Source: an uncultured Collinsella sp. (GTDB lineage: Bacteria > Actinomycetota > Coriobacteriia > Coriobacteriales > Coriobacteriaceae). From it: a stretch of 42,757 bases of DNA. Made by a program: the position numbers and the translations under genes. The stretch lies in NCBI GenBank assembly GCA_900548265.1, contig URKG01000016.1, positions 1-42,757 on the forward strand, in the 5' to 3' direction. Under the pieces are notes generated by a model. It was not told the origin of the DNA, made no database searches, and was given only the letters and a program-made list of their open reading frames with translations. This document shows, piece after piece, positions 7,791 through 17,451 of this stretch (position 1 is its first letter; the number at the start of each line of letters is the position of its first letter).

Positions 7791-9392
7791 ATGAACCAGA
7801 TCCTTCTCTTTATCGGCCTCGTCATCATTTTGTGCCTGACCATCAAACCCGTCGGCAAAAAACTCCCCTTCCCCACCCTGCTCATCTTTATCGCGCTGGG
7901 CATGCTGTTGGGCGTCAACGGCCCGACGCATATCGACTTTAGCGACTACGCACTCACCGAAACCGTCTGCAGCACGGCGCTGCTGTTCATCATGTTCTAC
8001 GGCGGCTTTAACACCAATATCGACCGCGCTAAGCCCGTCGCTGCGCCGGCGGTGCTGCTGAGCACGCTCGGCGTCGTCATCACTGCCGGCATCACCGGCA
8101 TGTTCGCCCACTTCGCGCTGGGGTTCGACTGGATCGGTGGCCTGCTGCTGGGATCGGTCGTGGCATCCACCGACGCGGCCAGCGTCTTTAGCGTGCTGCG
8201 CGAGCACAGCCTGTCGCTGAGAGGTGGTACCGATTCGTTGCTCGAGGTCGAATCGGGCTCCAACGACCCCGTCGCCTACATGCTCACCGCCGTGCTCGCG
8301 ACCCTCGCGGCGGGCGGCAATATCGACATTCCCGTGCTGCTGACCAAGCAGATCATCCTGGGCGTGGGGTTGGGCCTTGCCATCGGCTGGACATCCAGCC
8401 GTCTGATTGAGCGCGCACACGCAACGGCCGAGGGCGCGCAGACCATCTTCTTGTTCGCCGTGGCCATCGTCGCCTACGCGCTGCCGAGCTACCTGGGCGG
8501 CAACGGCTTTCTGGCTGTATACCTGGCGGGCATCGTGCTGGGTGCGAGCGACATCACCGGCAAGGTCGAGATGGCACACTTTTTTGACACCCTTACCGAG
8601 ATGGCCGAGATGACCATCTTCTTCTTGCTGGGCTTGCTTGTCACACCCGCACGTCTGCCGCAAATGCTGCTACCAGGCCTGACACTCATGGCGTTTATGC
8701 TCTTTGTGAGCCGCCCCATCGCCGTCGGCATGTTGTTGGCGCCCTTTAAGACGAACCCTCGCCAGGTCGCGCTCGTAAGCTGGGCGGGCCTGCGTGGCGC
8801 GGCTTCGGTCGTCTTTAGTCTCTTTGCCGTGGTGGCCGGTGTTCCCGGCGGTCACGACCTGTTTGACCTGGTCTTTGTAATTGCCGTGTCGAGCATTGTG
8901 GTGCAGGGCTCGCTGCTGCCGGCGGTGGCAAAGAAGCTCGACATGATCGACGCGGAAGGCGACGTGCGCCGCACCTTTAACGATTACCGCGACGAGGACG
9001 GCATGTCGTTTGTCAAGCTCAAGGTGGGCGCGGGGCATCCGTTTGCCGGGCGCTCGCTCGCCGATATTGGCAGCGCCACGGACATGCTGGTGGTCTTGGT
9101 GCTGCGCGACGGTGCACACCCGGTGCTGCCCAACGGCGATACCGTCATCGAAGAAGGCGACCTGTTGGTTATGGCCGCGCCGACATTTGAGGAACGTGCC
9201 GAGGTTACGCTGCGCGAGGTCACCGTAACGCCCCACGGTCGCTTGGCAGGACAGCGTCTACGCGACGTGCCACAAGGCAAGCACCCCTTTATCGTGGTGA
9301 TGCTCAAGCGCGACGGCCAAACGATCATCCCCGACGGCAACACCCTCATATACGCCGGCGACGAAGCCGTCATCGCCACCCTGGCGTCGTAG
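7791..9392 (+). CDS. NhaP2/CvrA-type K+(Na+)/H+ antiporter with RCK_C domains
   Basis: This 533-aa protein has about 12 to 13 membrane helices over residues 1-385, including the CPA1 segment VVASTDAASVFSVLREHSL, then EVESGSNDPVAYMLT, whose SNDP motif carries the ion-binding Asp of NhaP-type exchangers. Residues 403-470 (FVKLKVGAGHPFAGRSLADI...EEGDLLVMAAP) are an RCK_C (TrkA_C) regulatory domain, and the last 55 residues repeat the same pattern, so there are two. This matches NhaP2 (CvrA), which exports potassium or sodium in exchange for protons at the cell membrane. A CAGGAG site lies 13 bases before the ATG, a rather long spacing. The gene is followed by the palindrome at 9410-9472. Confidence 0.9.
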   Translation: MNQILLFIGLVIILCLTIKPVGKKLPFPTLLIFIALGMLLGVNGPTHIDFSDYALTETVCSTALLFIMFYGGFNTNIDRAKPVAAPAVLLSTLGVVITAGITGMFAHFALGFDWIGGLLLGSVVASTDAASVFSVLREHSLSLRGGTDSLLEVESGSNDPVAYMLTAVLATLAAGGNIDIPVLLTKQIILGVGLGLAIGWTSSRLIERAHATAEGAQTIFLFAVAIVAYALPSYLGGNGFLAVYLAGIVLGASDITGKVEMAHFFDTLTEMAEMTIFFLLGLLVTPARLPQMLLPGLTLMAFMLFVSRPIAVGMLLAPFKTNPRQVALVSWAGLRGAASVVFSLFAVVAGVPGGHDLFDLVFVIAVSSIVVQGSLLPAVAKKLDMIDAEGDVRRTFNDYRDEDGMSFVKLKVGAGHPFAGRSLADIGSATDMLVVLVLRDGAHPVLPNGDTVIEEGDLLVMAAPTFEERAEVTLREVTVTPHGRLAGQRLRDVPQGKHPFIVVMLKRDGQTIIPDGNTLIYAGDEAVIATLAS

Positions 9393-9409
9393 CCATCCCC
9401 ACCCATAAG

Positions 9410-9472
9410 TTGCGGTGAAATAGGGACTGAATAGGCCTTCTAGCAGCCTAAACAGTCCCTATTTCACCGCAA
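9410..9472. repeat. Large palindrome with TAGGGACTG arms
   Basis: Perfect 20-bp arms at 9410-9429 and 9453-9472 surround an inner TAGGC/GCCTA stem. It lies between the convergent antiporter and BREX operon ends. No T-run follows, and the TAGGGAC core resembles the repeats at 4517-4618, so I call it a REP-like element that may also stop transcription. Confidence 0.7.
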
Positions 9473-9507
9473 GTTATTGAGGGCATGGGGTTGAGGGGCG
9501 GCTGTGG

Positions 9508-9732
9508 CTACCAGCCTTCGTCCGCGCCGTAGTCGTCGTCCGCGTCATCGTCGACGGCAAAGTCGCGGAGGTCGATGCCCTCGCGTTCGGCTCGGGCTAG
9601 AAGCTCTTGGGGCGACTCGTCCTCGATATCCACTACGTCGAGCGCGGCGGCCGGAAAGTCCACGCCCGCCGCGCTCCCAGCGCAGTCGAGCAGACTCTCG
9701 CGTAGCTGGTCTACATCAACGTCGATCTTCAT
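9508..9732 (-). CDS. Small acidic protein, unknown function
   Basis: The 74-aa product begins MKIDVDVDQLRESLLD and ends in a strongly acidic tail (DDDADDDYGADEG). The start is the ATG at 9732, with GGGAGG 6-8 bases upstream; a longer frame to 9750 reads through that site. A short protein with this layout (conserved N-terminal LRESLLD, central ALDVVDIEDESPQELLARA, then GIDLRDF) seems familiar as a conserved hypothetical of gut bacteria, but I know no function. It is the last gene of the BREX-direction operon, 27 bases after the frameshifted gene, so it is probably co-transcribed. Confidence 0.65.
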   Translation of the reverse strand: MKIDVDVDQLRESLLDCAGSAAGVDFPAAALDVVDIEDESPQELLARAEREGIDLRDFAVDDDADDDYGADEGW

Positions 9733-9759
9733 GGTGAAGCCTCCCGCCAAACCAGACCC

Positions 9760-11126
9760 TTACTCGTCAGTGCCAAGCTCATTCACGGCAGCAACAAAAG
9801 CTGCCACTTGCTTGTCGTCCATCTGCGTGGCCAGGCGCCCCACGGGCTCGTCGTAGGCAAACTGCACCTTATCGATAAAGCAATCCCAAGCACGCTCGTC
9901 CACACGCACGGCGGCCTCGCAATACTGGCTGAGCTTTTTGAGTCCATACCAAAACGCATTTACATGGCGCGCGGGGTCCTCGTCCAGCACGCCATCGTAG
10001 CGGCGCCCGTTAAACTCGCGCATGCGCGCCACGGCAACCTCGAGCGAGTCGCCGCCCTCGGCCAAAGCCTCATCAACAAGCTCGGGAATCGGAACCTCAC
10101 GTCGAACATCGTGTCTGGTAGCGCCATCGTACTCGCCCACCAACACGTCTTCATCAAGTCGATAATCATAGTCGAAATAGCTCGAGCCCCTACAAACCCC
10201 ATGCGGCGAGCCAGAGCCAAACGCGCAGAATAACCCGCCGTCGGCAACAACTCGACGGTAGGTCTCAAACGACTTCTTAACCTGAGCGAGCAACTCGGAA
10301 AGCTGCCCGGCATCGCACGCCGTCTCGCACGCAATGCACGCAGACTCAGGCAACGATACCGGCTCCACCGTGCTCCCCGCAACGCGGGCGGCGCGCTCGG
10401 CCCGATACGCCTGCGCCGCCAAGCGCGCTCGCTGCGCAGCGCCGCGCACGTTGGTGTAAGCTCACGCTCCAACGCCACGTCATCAGCAACATCGCCAGCA
10501 ACATCGCTCTCAGACCCGCCGGCACCCTGCGACCCCGTCGCACTCAGCTCGGACTCAAACGTCGCCGTGATCATGCCCGCAAGGTCCGTCGCATCGGCGG
10601 CACAACGCATCTGCTCCAGCTGCGTACAAAGCAGATCGGCATCCAGAGGCACGGCCTCGGCAATGCGCACATCACTCAAACGCGCCGTGTCCTGCAACAC
10701 CAAAGCCCCCGCGGCATCGTACGCCGCGCGAACCCTGGCCGCAGTATTGGCCCGCAGCTTTACCTCGACAAACGCAAGTGTCTGCTCCAATCTCGTCAGC
10801 AACTCGGCCTTGTCCTCCATGCGCAAAAAGGCAGCATAGCGGCGCTCCATCCGCAGCGGACCAACAATGCCCGCCCGCTTGCGAGCGCGTGCAAGCGCGG
10901 CTCCCTCAACACGGCGAACATACCCGTCAACAGCCCGCACGACAGACTCGCGCGCAGCGTGCTCGGAAGCCTCGACGCCCCTAAGCACGCCCAGCAGCTC
11001 GCGGGAGCGTGCTTTGCGCACCAGCTCCCCGCGATCGTACTGCTCAAGCGCCGTCTGACGCTTGGCTACCGATTCAAAGCCAAACAGCTCGTCGAGCAGC
11101 TCGCCGACAGAACGCTCGCCCGCCAT
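9760..11126 (-). pseudogene. Unknown protein at the end of the BREX operon, frameshifted
   Basis: Two open frames on the same strand join into one gene of about 455 codons. The 5' part starts at ATG 11126 with GAGGAGG 7 bases upstream and reads MAGERSVGELLDELFGFESV through helical sequence rich in Arg, Glu and Ala, to about 10450. From there the sensible protein continues one frame over (RGAAQRARLAAQAYRAERAARV, ending at 9760), while the original frame turns into Arg/Ser-rich nonsense. The offset fits loss of one base or gain of two, for instance a duplicated AC in CTTACACCAACG; no slippery heptamer is present. The 3' part contains C-x2-C pairs (CIACETAC) and a YFDYDYRLDEDVLVGEYDG stretch. 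No family was recognised. Its place 75 bases after brxL suggests a BREX-linked accessory; sequencing error is possible. Confidence 0.6.
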
Positions 11127-11201
11127 GGCAAGGCCTCCTCACGCACTACGCACCAACACGCCCGCGGACCCACGCGCACGCAAGCCCGCTCGCCCGCACT
11201 T

Positions 11202-13562
11202 CTACAGATCCAGCGCCTTCTTCGCGGCATCAACCGGGTCACCATCCATGTAGAACACCGGACTCAGTCCCGAAATAATCTCGGACGAAACACTCTGCAG
11301 GCCCGCGATGGCGCTCAGCGGCAAAATCACGCGCTTGGCGCCGGCGTTTTTGGCCACGCGCATAATGTCCTCGAGCCCTCGGATCTCGTCCATAGAACCC
11401 GACATGCGCAAGATTCCCGGAATCGCCAGCGCGGGCATCACCGGGCGGTTGCACGCCGCAGAGCAAAGGCCCACAAACTCGGCGAGCGAAACTTCCTCGG
11501 ACAGGCCCTTGCTCTGCAGGTCGTTGTAGAACAGCAGATAATCCTTGGAGCCAATGTGCATGCCCGGCGCCACGCGGTTCGCCAGGTTCACAAAGTTGTC
11601 GAACGCGGCTTCCAGCGTATCGCGCACCGGCTTGTTAAAGGCCACGCCCTCGTGCTTAAACTTGCACTCGCCGGCAACGGCCTTATTCTCCAGCTTGTAC
11701 ACGGCAACCTCGCCGCCCTGCGACCTGCCCACGCCAAACACGTGGCCGGACAGCAGCGGCCCGTCGGGAATCAGCGTGTCCTCGCTCTGCTCGGGCACGC
11801 GCACCACATGCACGTCCTGCGGGTTGTCAGCATCCATATAGCCCAGGTTGACGTCGATAAACTCGACACCTGCCATAATCTTGAGCTGCTCCTTGACGCG
11901 ACGACGGCCCTCGATGGCGTAGTCCAGCAGCCAGCGCACGTCGTCCTTGTCCATGGCCTCGTCAGGGAACAGCAGCTTGGCAAGGCCGCTAAAGGTCTTG
12001 CGCACGGCGATCTCATCACGCTTGTTAAAGTCGCTGTTAAAGCGGAAATACCGGTCGATATGGTGCGTAAAGTCCTTGCGGCGCATCTCCTTGCAAAACT
12101 CCGACAGGCAGTCGGTGATCAGGCCATAATGCCCGGTCAGCAGGCTCGAGCGCATCTTGGGAATCTCCCAGCCCGGCAGGTAGTAATGGATACGGTCGAA
12201 GAAAGCCGAATCGTTGTTAAACTCCGGCGGGAACGGATCAAACAAGTGCGTGGTCTTAAGGACATTTTGCACGGTGTCGTTGATGTTGCCCTCAAAGACC
12301 ATGGAGGCATCGGCGTTAATCTGGTCGCGGCCGCGTGCGTAACTGCCACTCGCCATGTAGTCCTTCATGATCTGCACGGCGTTGGTGTCCTTAAACCGCA
12401 TGCCGGCGACCTCGTCGAACGTCACGCAATCCCAGTGGCCCACTAGGCCCACGCGATCGGCGCGCATGGAGTTCATACGGCCGAACAGGTTGGCCGTGGT
12501 GGTCTGACCGCCCGAAAGCAAAATGGCGTAGGGCGAGACCTCTTTGTAAATGTGGCTCTTACCGGTACCGCGGGGACCCAGCTCGCACAGGTTGTAGTTG
12601 CGCTCGGTGAGCGGCACCATACGCTCGATAAAGTGCAGGCGCTCTTTCTCGGAAAGCTCGCTGGGCTCATAGCCAGCGGAGCGCAGCAGCATGTTGAGCC
12701 ACTCGTCGCGCGAGAAATACTGGCGCTCTTCGACCATGGCATCCAGGTCCAGGTTGGGCATCTGGATGGGCGTGAGCGAAGCCACGCTAAACGGAGAATC
12801 CTCGGGTCCGCGCTTTTTGCGCTTGGCCTTGGAGCGGCGCGGCGCATCGTCGCCAAAGACCTCCATGCCAAACTCGTCTTCCTCATCCACGGGATGGCGA
12901 TACTCGATGCTCATAATGCACCAAATACCACCCTGCAGAATCTTGGAATAGTCGCGCACGTACTCGGCCGGCATCACAAAAGGCTCGATGGTCAGATTGG
13001 CAAACGACGCCACATAGATGTCTTTGTACTCGTCGAGTTTGGCCGTTACCTTATCGATGATGGTAAAGCGACCCAGTTCGCGAATCTTGGACTTAATGCG
13101 CTCGGACTCATCGGGACGCACATAGTTATCGGTGAGGATCCTGCGGATGCGCTCCAGGCCCTCTGCCACGGCATCCTCGTCGTCGGTTGAGCAGTACATG
13201 CCCAGCAGGTACTCCAGCACAAAGGTTGGCACGTTGGCGCCGCGCTTCATAAGGGCCGTCAGGTCCTTGCGCACGATCTTGCCAGCAAAGTGCTCGAGCA
13301 GTTTGCCGTCCAACCCATCCATGTCGTAGCCGTCGTCCTCGGGAGCCTCGGCCACAGCCTGGTCATAGCCGTCGGTCGAGGCTTCGTCCTCGACAGGCAC
13401 GTCAGCCTCAACGGGTGCAGCAGCAACCGCCGGCTCCGGGGCAAGCGCAGCGGCCTCAGCCTCCGCAGCAGCCCCAGCCTCCACAGGCGTGGCAGCCTCA
13501 ACGGGCACATCCACATCAATCGAGGGGACTTCCCACAGATCATCGTCATGGCTATCAAACAT
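11202..13562 (-). CDS. brxL: BrxL, Lon-like AAA+ protein of type I BREX
   Basis: BrxL is the AAA+ effector-type component of type I BREX. The core begins near residue 85 (LEHFAGKIVRKDLTALMKRGANVPTFVLEYLLGMYC), the typical family N terminus. Walker A GPRGTGKSHIYKEVS lies near residue 330, Walker B CVTFDEVAGM near 380, and a Lon-protease-like domain follows (KGLSEEVSLAEFVGLCSAA, then AGAKRVILPL). In that domain a serine (GLSEE) aligns with the Lon nucleophile but the Lon lysine position seems to be acidic (RGLED), so proteolysis is doubtful. Odd here is an extra 80 or so residues at the N terminus, rich in Ala, Val, Glu and Pro and probably disordered. ATG 13562 has AGGAG 8-9 bases upstream and lies 11 bases after the pglZ stop. 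Confidence 0.93.
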   Translation of the reverse strand: MFDSHDDDLWEVPSIDVDVPVEAATPVEAGAAAEAEAAALAPEPAVAAAPVEADVPVEDEASTDGYDQAVAEAPEDDGYDMDGLDGKLLEHFAGKIVRKDLTALMKRGANVPTFVLEYLLGMYCSTDDEDAVAEGLERIRRILTDNYVRPDESERIKSKIRELGRFTIIDKVTAKLDEYKDIYVASFANLTIEPFVMPAEYVRDYSKILQGGIWCIMSIEYRHPVDEEDEFGMEVFGDDAPRRSKAKRKKRGPEDSPFSVASLTPIQMPNLDLDAMVEERQYFSRDEWLNMLLRSAGYEPSELSEKERLHFIERMVPLTERNYNLCELGPRGTGKSHIYKEVSPYAILLSGGQTTTANLFGRMNSMRADRVGLVGHWDCVTFDEVAGMRFKDTNAVQIMKDYMASGSYARGRDQINADASMVFEGNINDTVQNVLKTTHLFDPFPPEFNNDSAFFDRIHYYLPGWEIPKMRSSLLTGHYGLITDCLSEFCKEMRRKDFTHHIDRYFRFNSDFNKRDEIAVRKTFSGLAKLLFPDEAMDKDDVRWLLDYAIEGRRRVKEQLKIMAGVEFIDVNLGYMDADNPQDVHVVRVPEQSEDTLIPDGPLLSGHVFGVGRSQGGEVAVYKLENKAVAGECKFKHEGVAFNKPVRDTLEAAFDNFVNLANRVAPGMHIGSKDYLLFYNDLQSKGLSEEVSLAEFVGLCSAACNRPVMPALAIPGILRMSGSMDEIRGLEDIMRVAKNAGAKRVILPLSAIAGLQSVSSEIISGLSPVFYMDGDPVDAAKKALDL

Positions 13563-13573
13563 AGGGCACACTC

Positions 13574-16282
13574 CTAAAAACCAAAGTCAGCAACAGGGGC
13601 AAACGAGACGGCAATGGTGTACGTCTCGCGCCAAACGATCTTGCCCGTCTCGCGCTCGCGGCAGACCAGATAGTACGGACCCTTTGCCGAGAATCCATCC
13701 GCCGCGCGCAGCGCAAACTTGGCATGCACTACGCGCTCCTGCGAATTAACAGAAGTCTTGTTAGCATGCGCCTTGACCGTATCGCTCACCTCGTTGCCGC
13801 TTGCATCGGTAAACACCAGCTCGTATTCGCACGGCAAGACCTTGCCTTGGGCTGGTTCTTCCTGGATCAAGTTGAGCGAGAAGAGCGAGTTGGTCACCCG
13901 GCGCCCCTCACTTAGCACGCGCAACGTCGCCGCGCGCGTGTCGACAAAGTCCTTGGAACCCGAGCGCGCACGCCAAAATCCAATAACGGGCACGCAAAGC
14001 TCCTGCAGGCTCATGCCGCCGTGGACGTAGTTGTTAGTACCACCGGGACGCTTGAAGTGCACGTTCTCGCGCGGGGCAAACCCCTCAAAGCCGGCACCCA
14101 AACGTCCCATGTCAACATTAACAAACACCCCGCGTGCCTCGTCCGAAAGCTTGGCCACGGCCTCGTTGGGCACCACCAGATGACGCTTGCCGTGCATGAC
14201 GGGAGCGTCAAGGAAGGGAAGATCTGGCTTGCCGAGCATCTGACACTCGCTGAGCTCCCGGCGCGTGTAGATAAAGCCGTGATCCGCCGTTATAACAACA
14301 CGCGCGCCCGGGGCGTCGGTGCACACGCGGCGCGCCAACGTGGCAAGCTCCTCTACGGTGTCCGTACAGGCATCGAAGACGTCATCCTGCGTAGCGGCCT
14401 TCTCGCCCGTGGCATCAATCTTGTTGTGATAGAGGTAGACAAGTCTTGAGTCCTTGAGCATCGCCTTGCGCTCGGTTCCCGCCATGTTGAGGTATGCGCT
14501 CGAGCGCAAAGCGCGGGCTGTAGGCTCAACGTGGGCAAGCACGGCCTCGCGCTGCGGAGTCGTCGCAGTGGGCATGTCGTCAGCCAACACAAACGCGCCA
14601 TCCTCTGCAAGCTCAAGCACCTGGTGCGGCAGCAGCGCAGGCATGCCCACCTCGGTAATGGAGGGAAAGACCGCCTGCATGCTAGAGACCTTGACGTTGC
14701 CGCCGCGCTCGCGCTCGAGCAGCGCCGCAACGTCGCGGGCAACCTCATAGCGCAGCGCATCGCTCACGATAACGACCGTTGTTTTGGCAGAACCCACAAA
14801 GGCGGGTAGCACATGCCAGTAAAACTCATCCTGCCGTGCGGGACCATCGATGTAGCCGCAATCGGCCCACTCCCCTTGCGCAGCAGCCGCCCAGCAGGCA
14901 TTGGCATCCGCCAAGAACCAGTTGCTGTAGAGATTCTCCGCCCAGTCCGCAACGGCGCGGGCAGGTTCCTCGAGCGCATCGCACTCGACGAAGCGTGCCC
15001 GCAGATACGCGGTGCACACATGGCGATAGGCAGCGTCCATGGCATACCATTCGGACGTATAGGCATCCCACACCTGCTGGGACTGCGCCAGATGGAACCC
15101 ACCCGCGTGCGTCTGCCTAAACGCGCACATATCGGCCACAGCGACAAGCAGGTCAAAGTAGCTCTCGACACGACGGTACCAGCTTAGGTCGCAACGGCGC
15201 GCAGCAAAGGCACGCGCATCCTCAACACGGTCTGCACCTTGCGCAAACGAGCAGAACAGCTGCGAGAGCACAGCCTCGTTGACGCACGGGAACACATCAA
15301 GCGAAGCCAGCGCATCGATCGGCAGGGTCTCGAACCGCGCAAAGAGCCCGCGGACATCCTCCACCAAACGACAGATCTCAAATAGGTCCTCGCTCGATGC
15401 CTGGGTATCGGCGGCCTGGTCCCACGTGCGCACCGCCTCAAGGCAATAGGGACCGTAGGCGGGAGCCATATAGTTTTCGAGCCCCTTGAGCGCTCCCTCG
15501 GGAAGTGCGGTGGATGCCGCCGTAAGAAGCACATGGGATGCAAGCATAAGCAGTGAATCACGCTCGTGCAGCGGTCCATCAAACCCATAACAGCGCAGCA
15601 TAAAGGCAGCGAGAACATCGCGCACACAGTACTTATCCACCAGCGCGGCCAGCGCCTCGGGACCCTCGTGCAGCAGCGTGGCCATGCAGCCGCGCAATAC
15701 AAACGCGGGCCGCGCGTCGCCCGGTTCCTTGCCGCCAAAGATCACCGTAAGGATTCCGAGCTCGATATCGGATGCACCCGCGGCATGTGGAACGCATGCG
15801 ACAAACTTAGCGCAGCGGGTCTTGGCATCAAAGAACGTCTTGTGTGCTCGCAGGCTCTCGCGCACGGCGTCGATATTCTCGATGCCCAGCTGATCGGCCA
15901 AAAGCGAAAGATAGTCAGCCTGGAACTGATCGGCATACAGCTCAACATCGGCAAGCCAATCACCCTCAAGCCTGCCGCGCGGGCAACGGCGATACAGCAA
16001 GATATCGCTCGCAAGGTCATCGCGGTTGATGAGCTTCTTGACGGCAAACATACGGCCCTCGCAGGCCTCAACAAAGCGCACCGGGCGCTCAAAGTCACCG
16101 TGAGCAGGCATTACGCCGGCATCGGCCCCCACGCCGTCGAAACCCTCGGCAGCCAATCGCTCAAACTCAGGAGCAAACTCGCCGTCCGCATCGTGCCAAA
16201 CCACAACACGGCGCGGCGCGCATGAGGACAACGGCTGCAAAAATCGCAGCTTGAGCTGTTCTTCTACATCGATCTTGGGCAT
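13574..16282 (-). CDS. pglZ: PglZ, alkaline-phosphatase-fold BREX protein
   Basis: The 902-aa product is the PglZ component that defines BREX systems. The N terminus (LKLRFLQPLSSCAPRRVVVWHDADGEF) is the conserved opening of the type I form. The alkaline-phosphatase superfamily core includes VVIVSDALRYEVARDVAALL near residue 500 and VVITADHGFIYTRREL near 665, which carry predicted metal ligands, followed by the RHLVV/RPGGTNNYVHGGMSLQELCVPVI block characteristic of PglZ. Its biochemical role in BREX is not settled; it is needed for methylation and defence in studied systems. AAGGA lies 6 bases before the ATG. It starts 23 bases after the pglX C-terminal gene and ends 11 bases before brxL. Confidence 0.95.
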   Translation of the reverse strand: MPKIDVEEQLKLRFLQPLSSCAPRRVVVWHDADGEFAPEFERLAAEGFDGVGADAGVMPAHGDFERPVRFVEACEGRMFAVKKLINRDDLASDILLYRRCPRGRLEGDWLADVELYADQFQADYLSLLADQLGIENIDAVRESLRAHKTFFDAKTRCAKFVACVPHAAGASDIELGILTVIFGGKEPGDARPAFVLRGCMATLLHEGPEALAALVDKYCVRDVLAAFMLRCYGFDGPLHERDSLLMLASHVLLTAASTALPEGALKGLENYMAPAYGPYCLEAVRTWDQAADTQASSEDLFEICRLVEDVRGLFARFETLPIDALASLDVFPCVNEAVLSQLFCSFAQGADRVEDARAFAARRCDLSWYRRVESYFDLLVAVADMCAFRQTHAGGFHLAQSQQVWDAYTSEWYAMDAAYRHVCTAYLRARFVECDALEEPARAVADWAENLYSNWFLADANACWAAAAQGEWADCGYIDGPARQDEFYWHVLPAFVGSAKTTVVIVSDALRYEVARDVAALLERERGGNVKVSSMQAVFPSITEVGMPALLPHQVLELAEDGAFVLADDMPTATTPQREAVLAHVEPTARALRSSAYLNMAGTERKAMLKDSRLVYLYHNKIDATGEKAATQDDVFDACTDTVEELATLARRVCTDAPGARVVITADHGFIYTRRELSECQMLGKPDLPFLDAPVMHGKRHLVVPNEAVAKLSDEARGVFVNVDMGRLGAGFEGFAPRENVHFKRPGGTNNYVHGGMSLQELCVPVIGFWRARSGSKDFVDTRAATLRVLSEGRRVTNSLFSLNLIQEEPAQGKVLPCEYELVFTDASGNEVSDTVKAHANKTSVNSQERVVHAKFALRAADGFSAKGPYYLVCRERETGKIVWRETYTIAVSFAPVADFGF

Positions 16283-16305
16283 GAATATCCTTACCGTATC
16301 TGCAG

Positions 16306-17274
16306 TTACTTAATCTTCGCCAGCACATCCTGAAACTTGGCGTAGTTGACCTTGACGCCGTCATCCAGGTCGATCTTAATCATCTGGTCTGCCAAGTGGT
16401 GCAGTTTCTCCTCGTAGGCAATGGTCTCTTTGAGCTGGTCGTTGAGCTTTTTGATGCGCTTATCCAAGCGCACGCGCTCGCCGCGCTCGGCACTGACAAG
16501 GGCATCGATGGCATACCCAATCTGGGCACGGTAGCGCTCCTGCTGCTCATGCACATAGTCGGTGCGGATGCGAGCCAACAGGTCAGGCTGGTAGCGATGC
16601 ATGTAAACAAGGCACTTGAAGCCGTTCTTCTTGCCGCTGTCGAACAGCCAGTAGATGGGGCGTTTCTTATAGGTCTGGCAGTGGTCCTTATAGAAGTCCT
16701 TCAAAAAGTAGGTGCGAATCACCTCGCGCGAGGTGCCCTTGCCGCCGAGCGCCTCGGCAATAAAGGCCAGGTTCTGTTCGAGTGTCTCCTCGCCGTACGC
16801 GGTGCGCACAAAGTCGATAAAGTAACGCACGATGTCGTCGTCAAAGTACTCGTCGTCGGTGATGGGCAGCACGTTGTCGGCATCGGGCATAAAGGTCACG
16901 TGATCGGGATCGGGCACCTTGGCCAGATAGTCGTCGACCGTGGCGCCCTGGTCGGCCAGAACCAGACCGTCCACATCCAGCGAATAGCGACCGAACATGC
17001 AGCCCACGGCATAGCTTATGAGCGAGGTGATCTCGTCGCGCTTGGTGCGCACGTACTTGTTGCCCTTGTAGCTCTCAGGGATCTCGTCGGCGGTATCAAA
17101 GATGCGCGCCACCGACACGTACTTATCCTCGACCTCGATGGGCACCTCGCCCTCCATGTTGTAGATCTTGGCAAAGATTCGGTTGAGCTCCTCCTCGTTA
17201 GCGCGAAGCTGCTCAAAGCGAGCGTTAACCTCGGCTTTGCGAGCCTCGTATTTATCTTGAAGTAAAGTGGCCAT
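16306..17274 (-). CDS. pglX: PglX C-terminal part, encoded as a separate gene
   Basis: This 322-aa protein is not a methyltransferase by itself but matches the conserved C-terminal third of type I PglX. A coiled-coil entry (NARFEQLRANEEELNRIFAK) is followed by ITSLISYAVGCMFGRYSLD, VLPITDDEYFDDDIVRYFIDFV, EALGGKGTSREVIRTYFLKDF and KRPIYWLFDSGKKNGFKCL, and it ends IDLDDGVKVNYAKFQDV. In ordinary PglX this follows, in one chain, the segment with which the 18272-20749 gene ends (WDSFETSWDFKRHPLI). It has its own ATG at 17274 and GAAAGG about 9 bases upstream, so it is set up for independent translation. Together the two parts make about 1147 aa, close to an intact PglX, so nothing essential seems missing; assembly in trans is likely but inferred. 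Confidence 0.88.
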   Translation of the reverse strand: MATLLQDKYEARKAEVNARFEQLRANEEELNRIFAKIYNMEGEVPIEVEDKYVSVARIFDTADEIPESYKGNKYVRTKRDEITSLISYAVGCMFGRYSLDVDGLVLADQGATVDDYLAKVPDPDHVTFMPDADNVLPITDDEYFDDDIVRYFIDFVRTAYGEETLEQNLAFIAEALGGKGTSREVIRTYFLKDFYKDHCQTYKKRPIYWLFDSGKKNGFKCLVYMHRYQPDLLARIRTDYVHEQQERYRAQIGYAIDALVSAERGERVRLDKRIKKLNDQLKETIAYEEKLHHLADQMIKIDLDDGVKVNYAKFQDVLAKIK

Positions 17275-17451
17275 AACTACAGACCTTTCAATTTATCAAT
17301 ACAGTAGAAGTTGGAAAACCCGAGCCCACTCCATCAATCAATAAGCACCAAGACTCGTGAGCTGAAAAAACCTCGGAAGACTTCCGATGCTCGACCGATA
17401 TCTTCAGGACAAGTCTGGCTATCAATAAATCCCATAAGTGAGAGACGACAA
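17275..17451. other. AT-rich gap before the PglX C-terminal gene
   Basis: This stretch is non-coding as far as I can see and clearly AT-richer than pglZ or brxC. It supplies the GAAAGG ribosome site of the 17274 start. An 85-codon frame spanning 17288-17545 overlaps the end of the membrane-protein gene and is not supported. Confidence 0.4.

Noticed and set aside
10445..10455. Programmed ribosomal frameshift in the gene after brxL
   Set aside because: No slippery heptamer or following pseudoknot is seen; an indel is simpler.
10959..12446. Long plus-strand open frame of 495 codons opposite brxL
   Set aside because: Antisense shadow of brxL; composition rich in His, Arg and Val as expected from reverse-strand high-GC reading.
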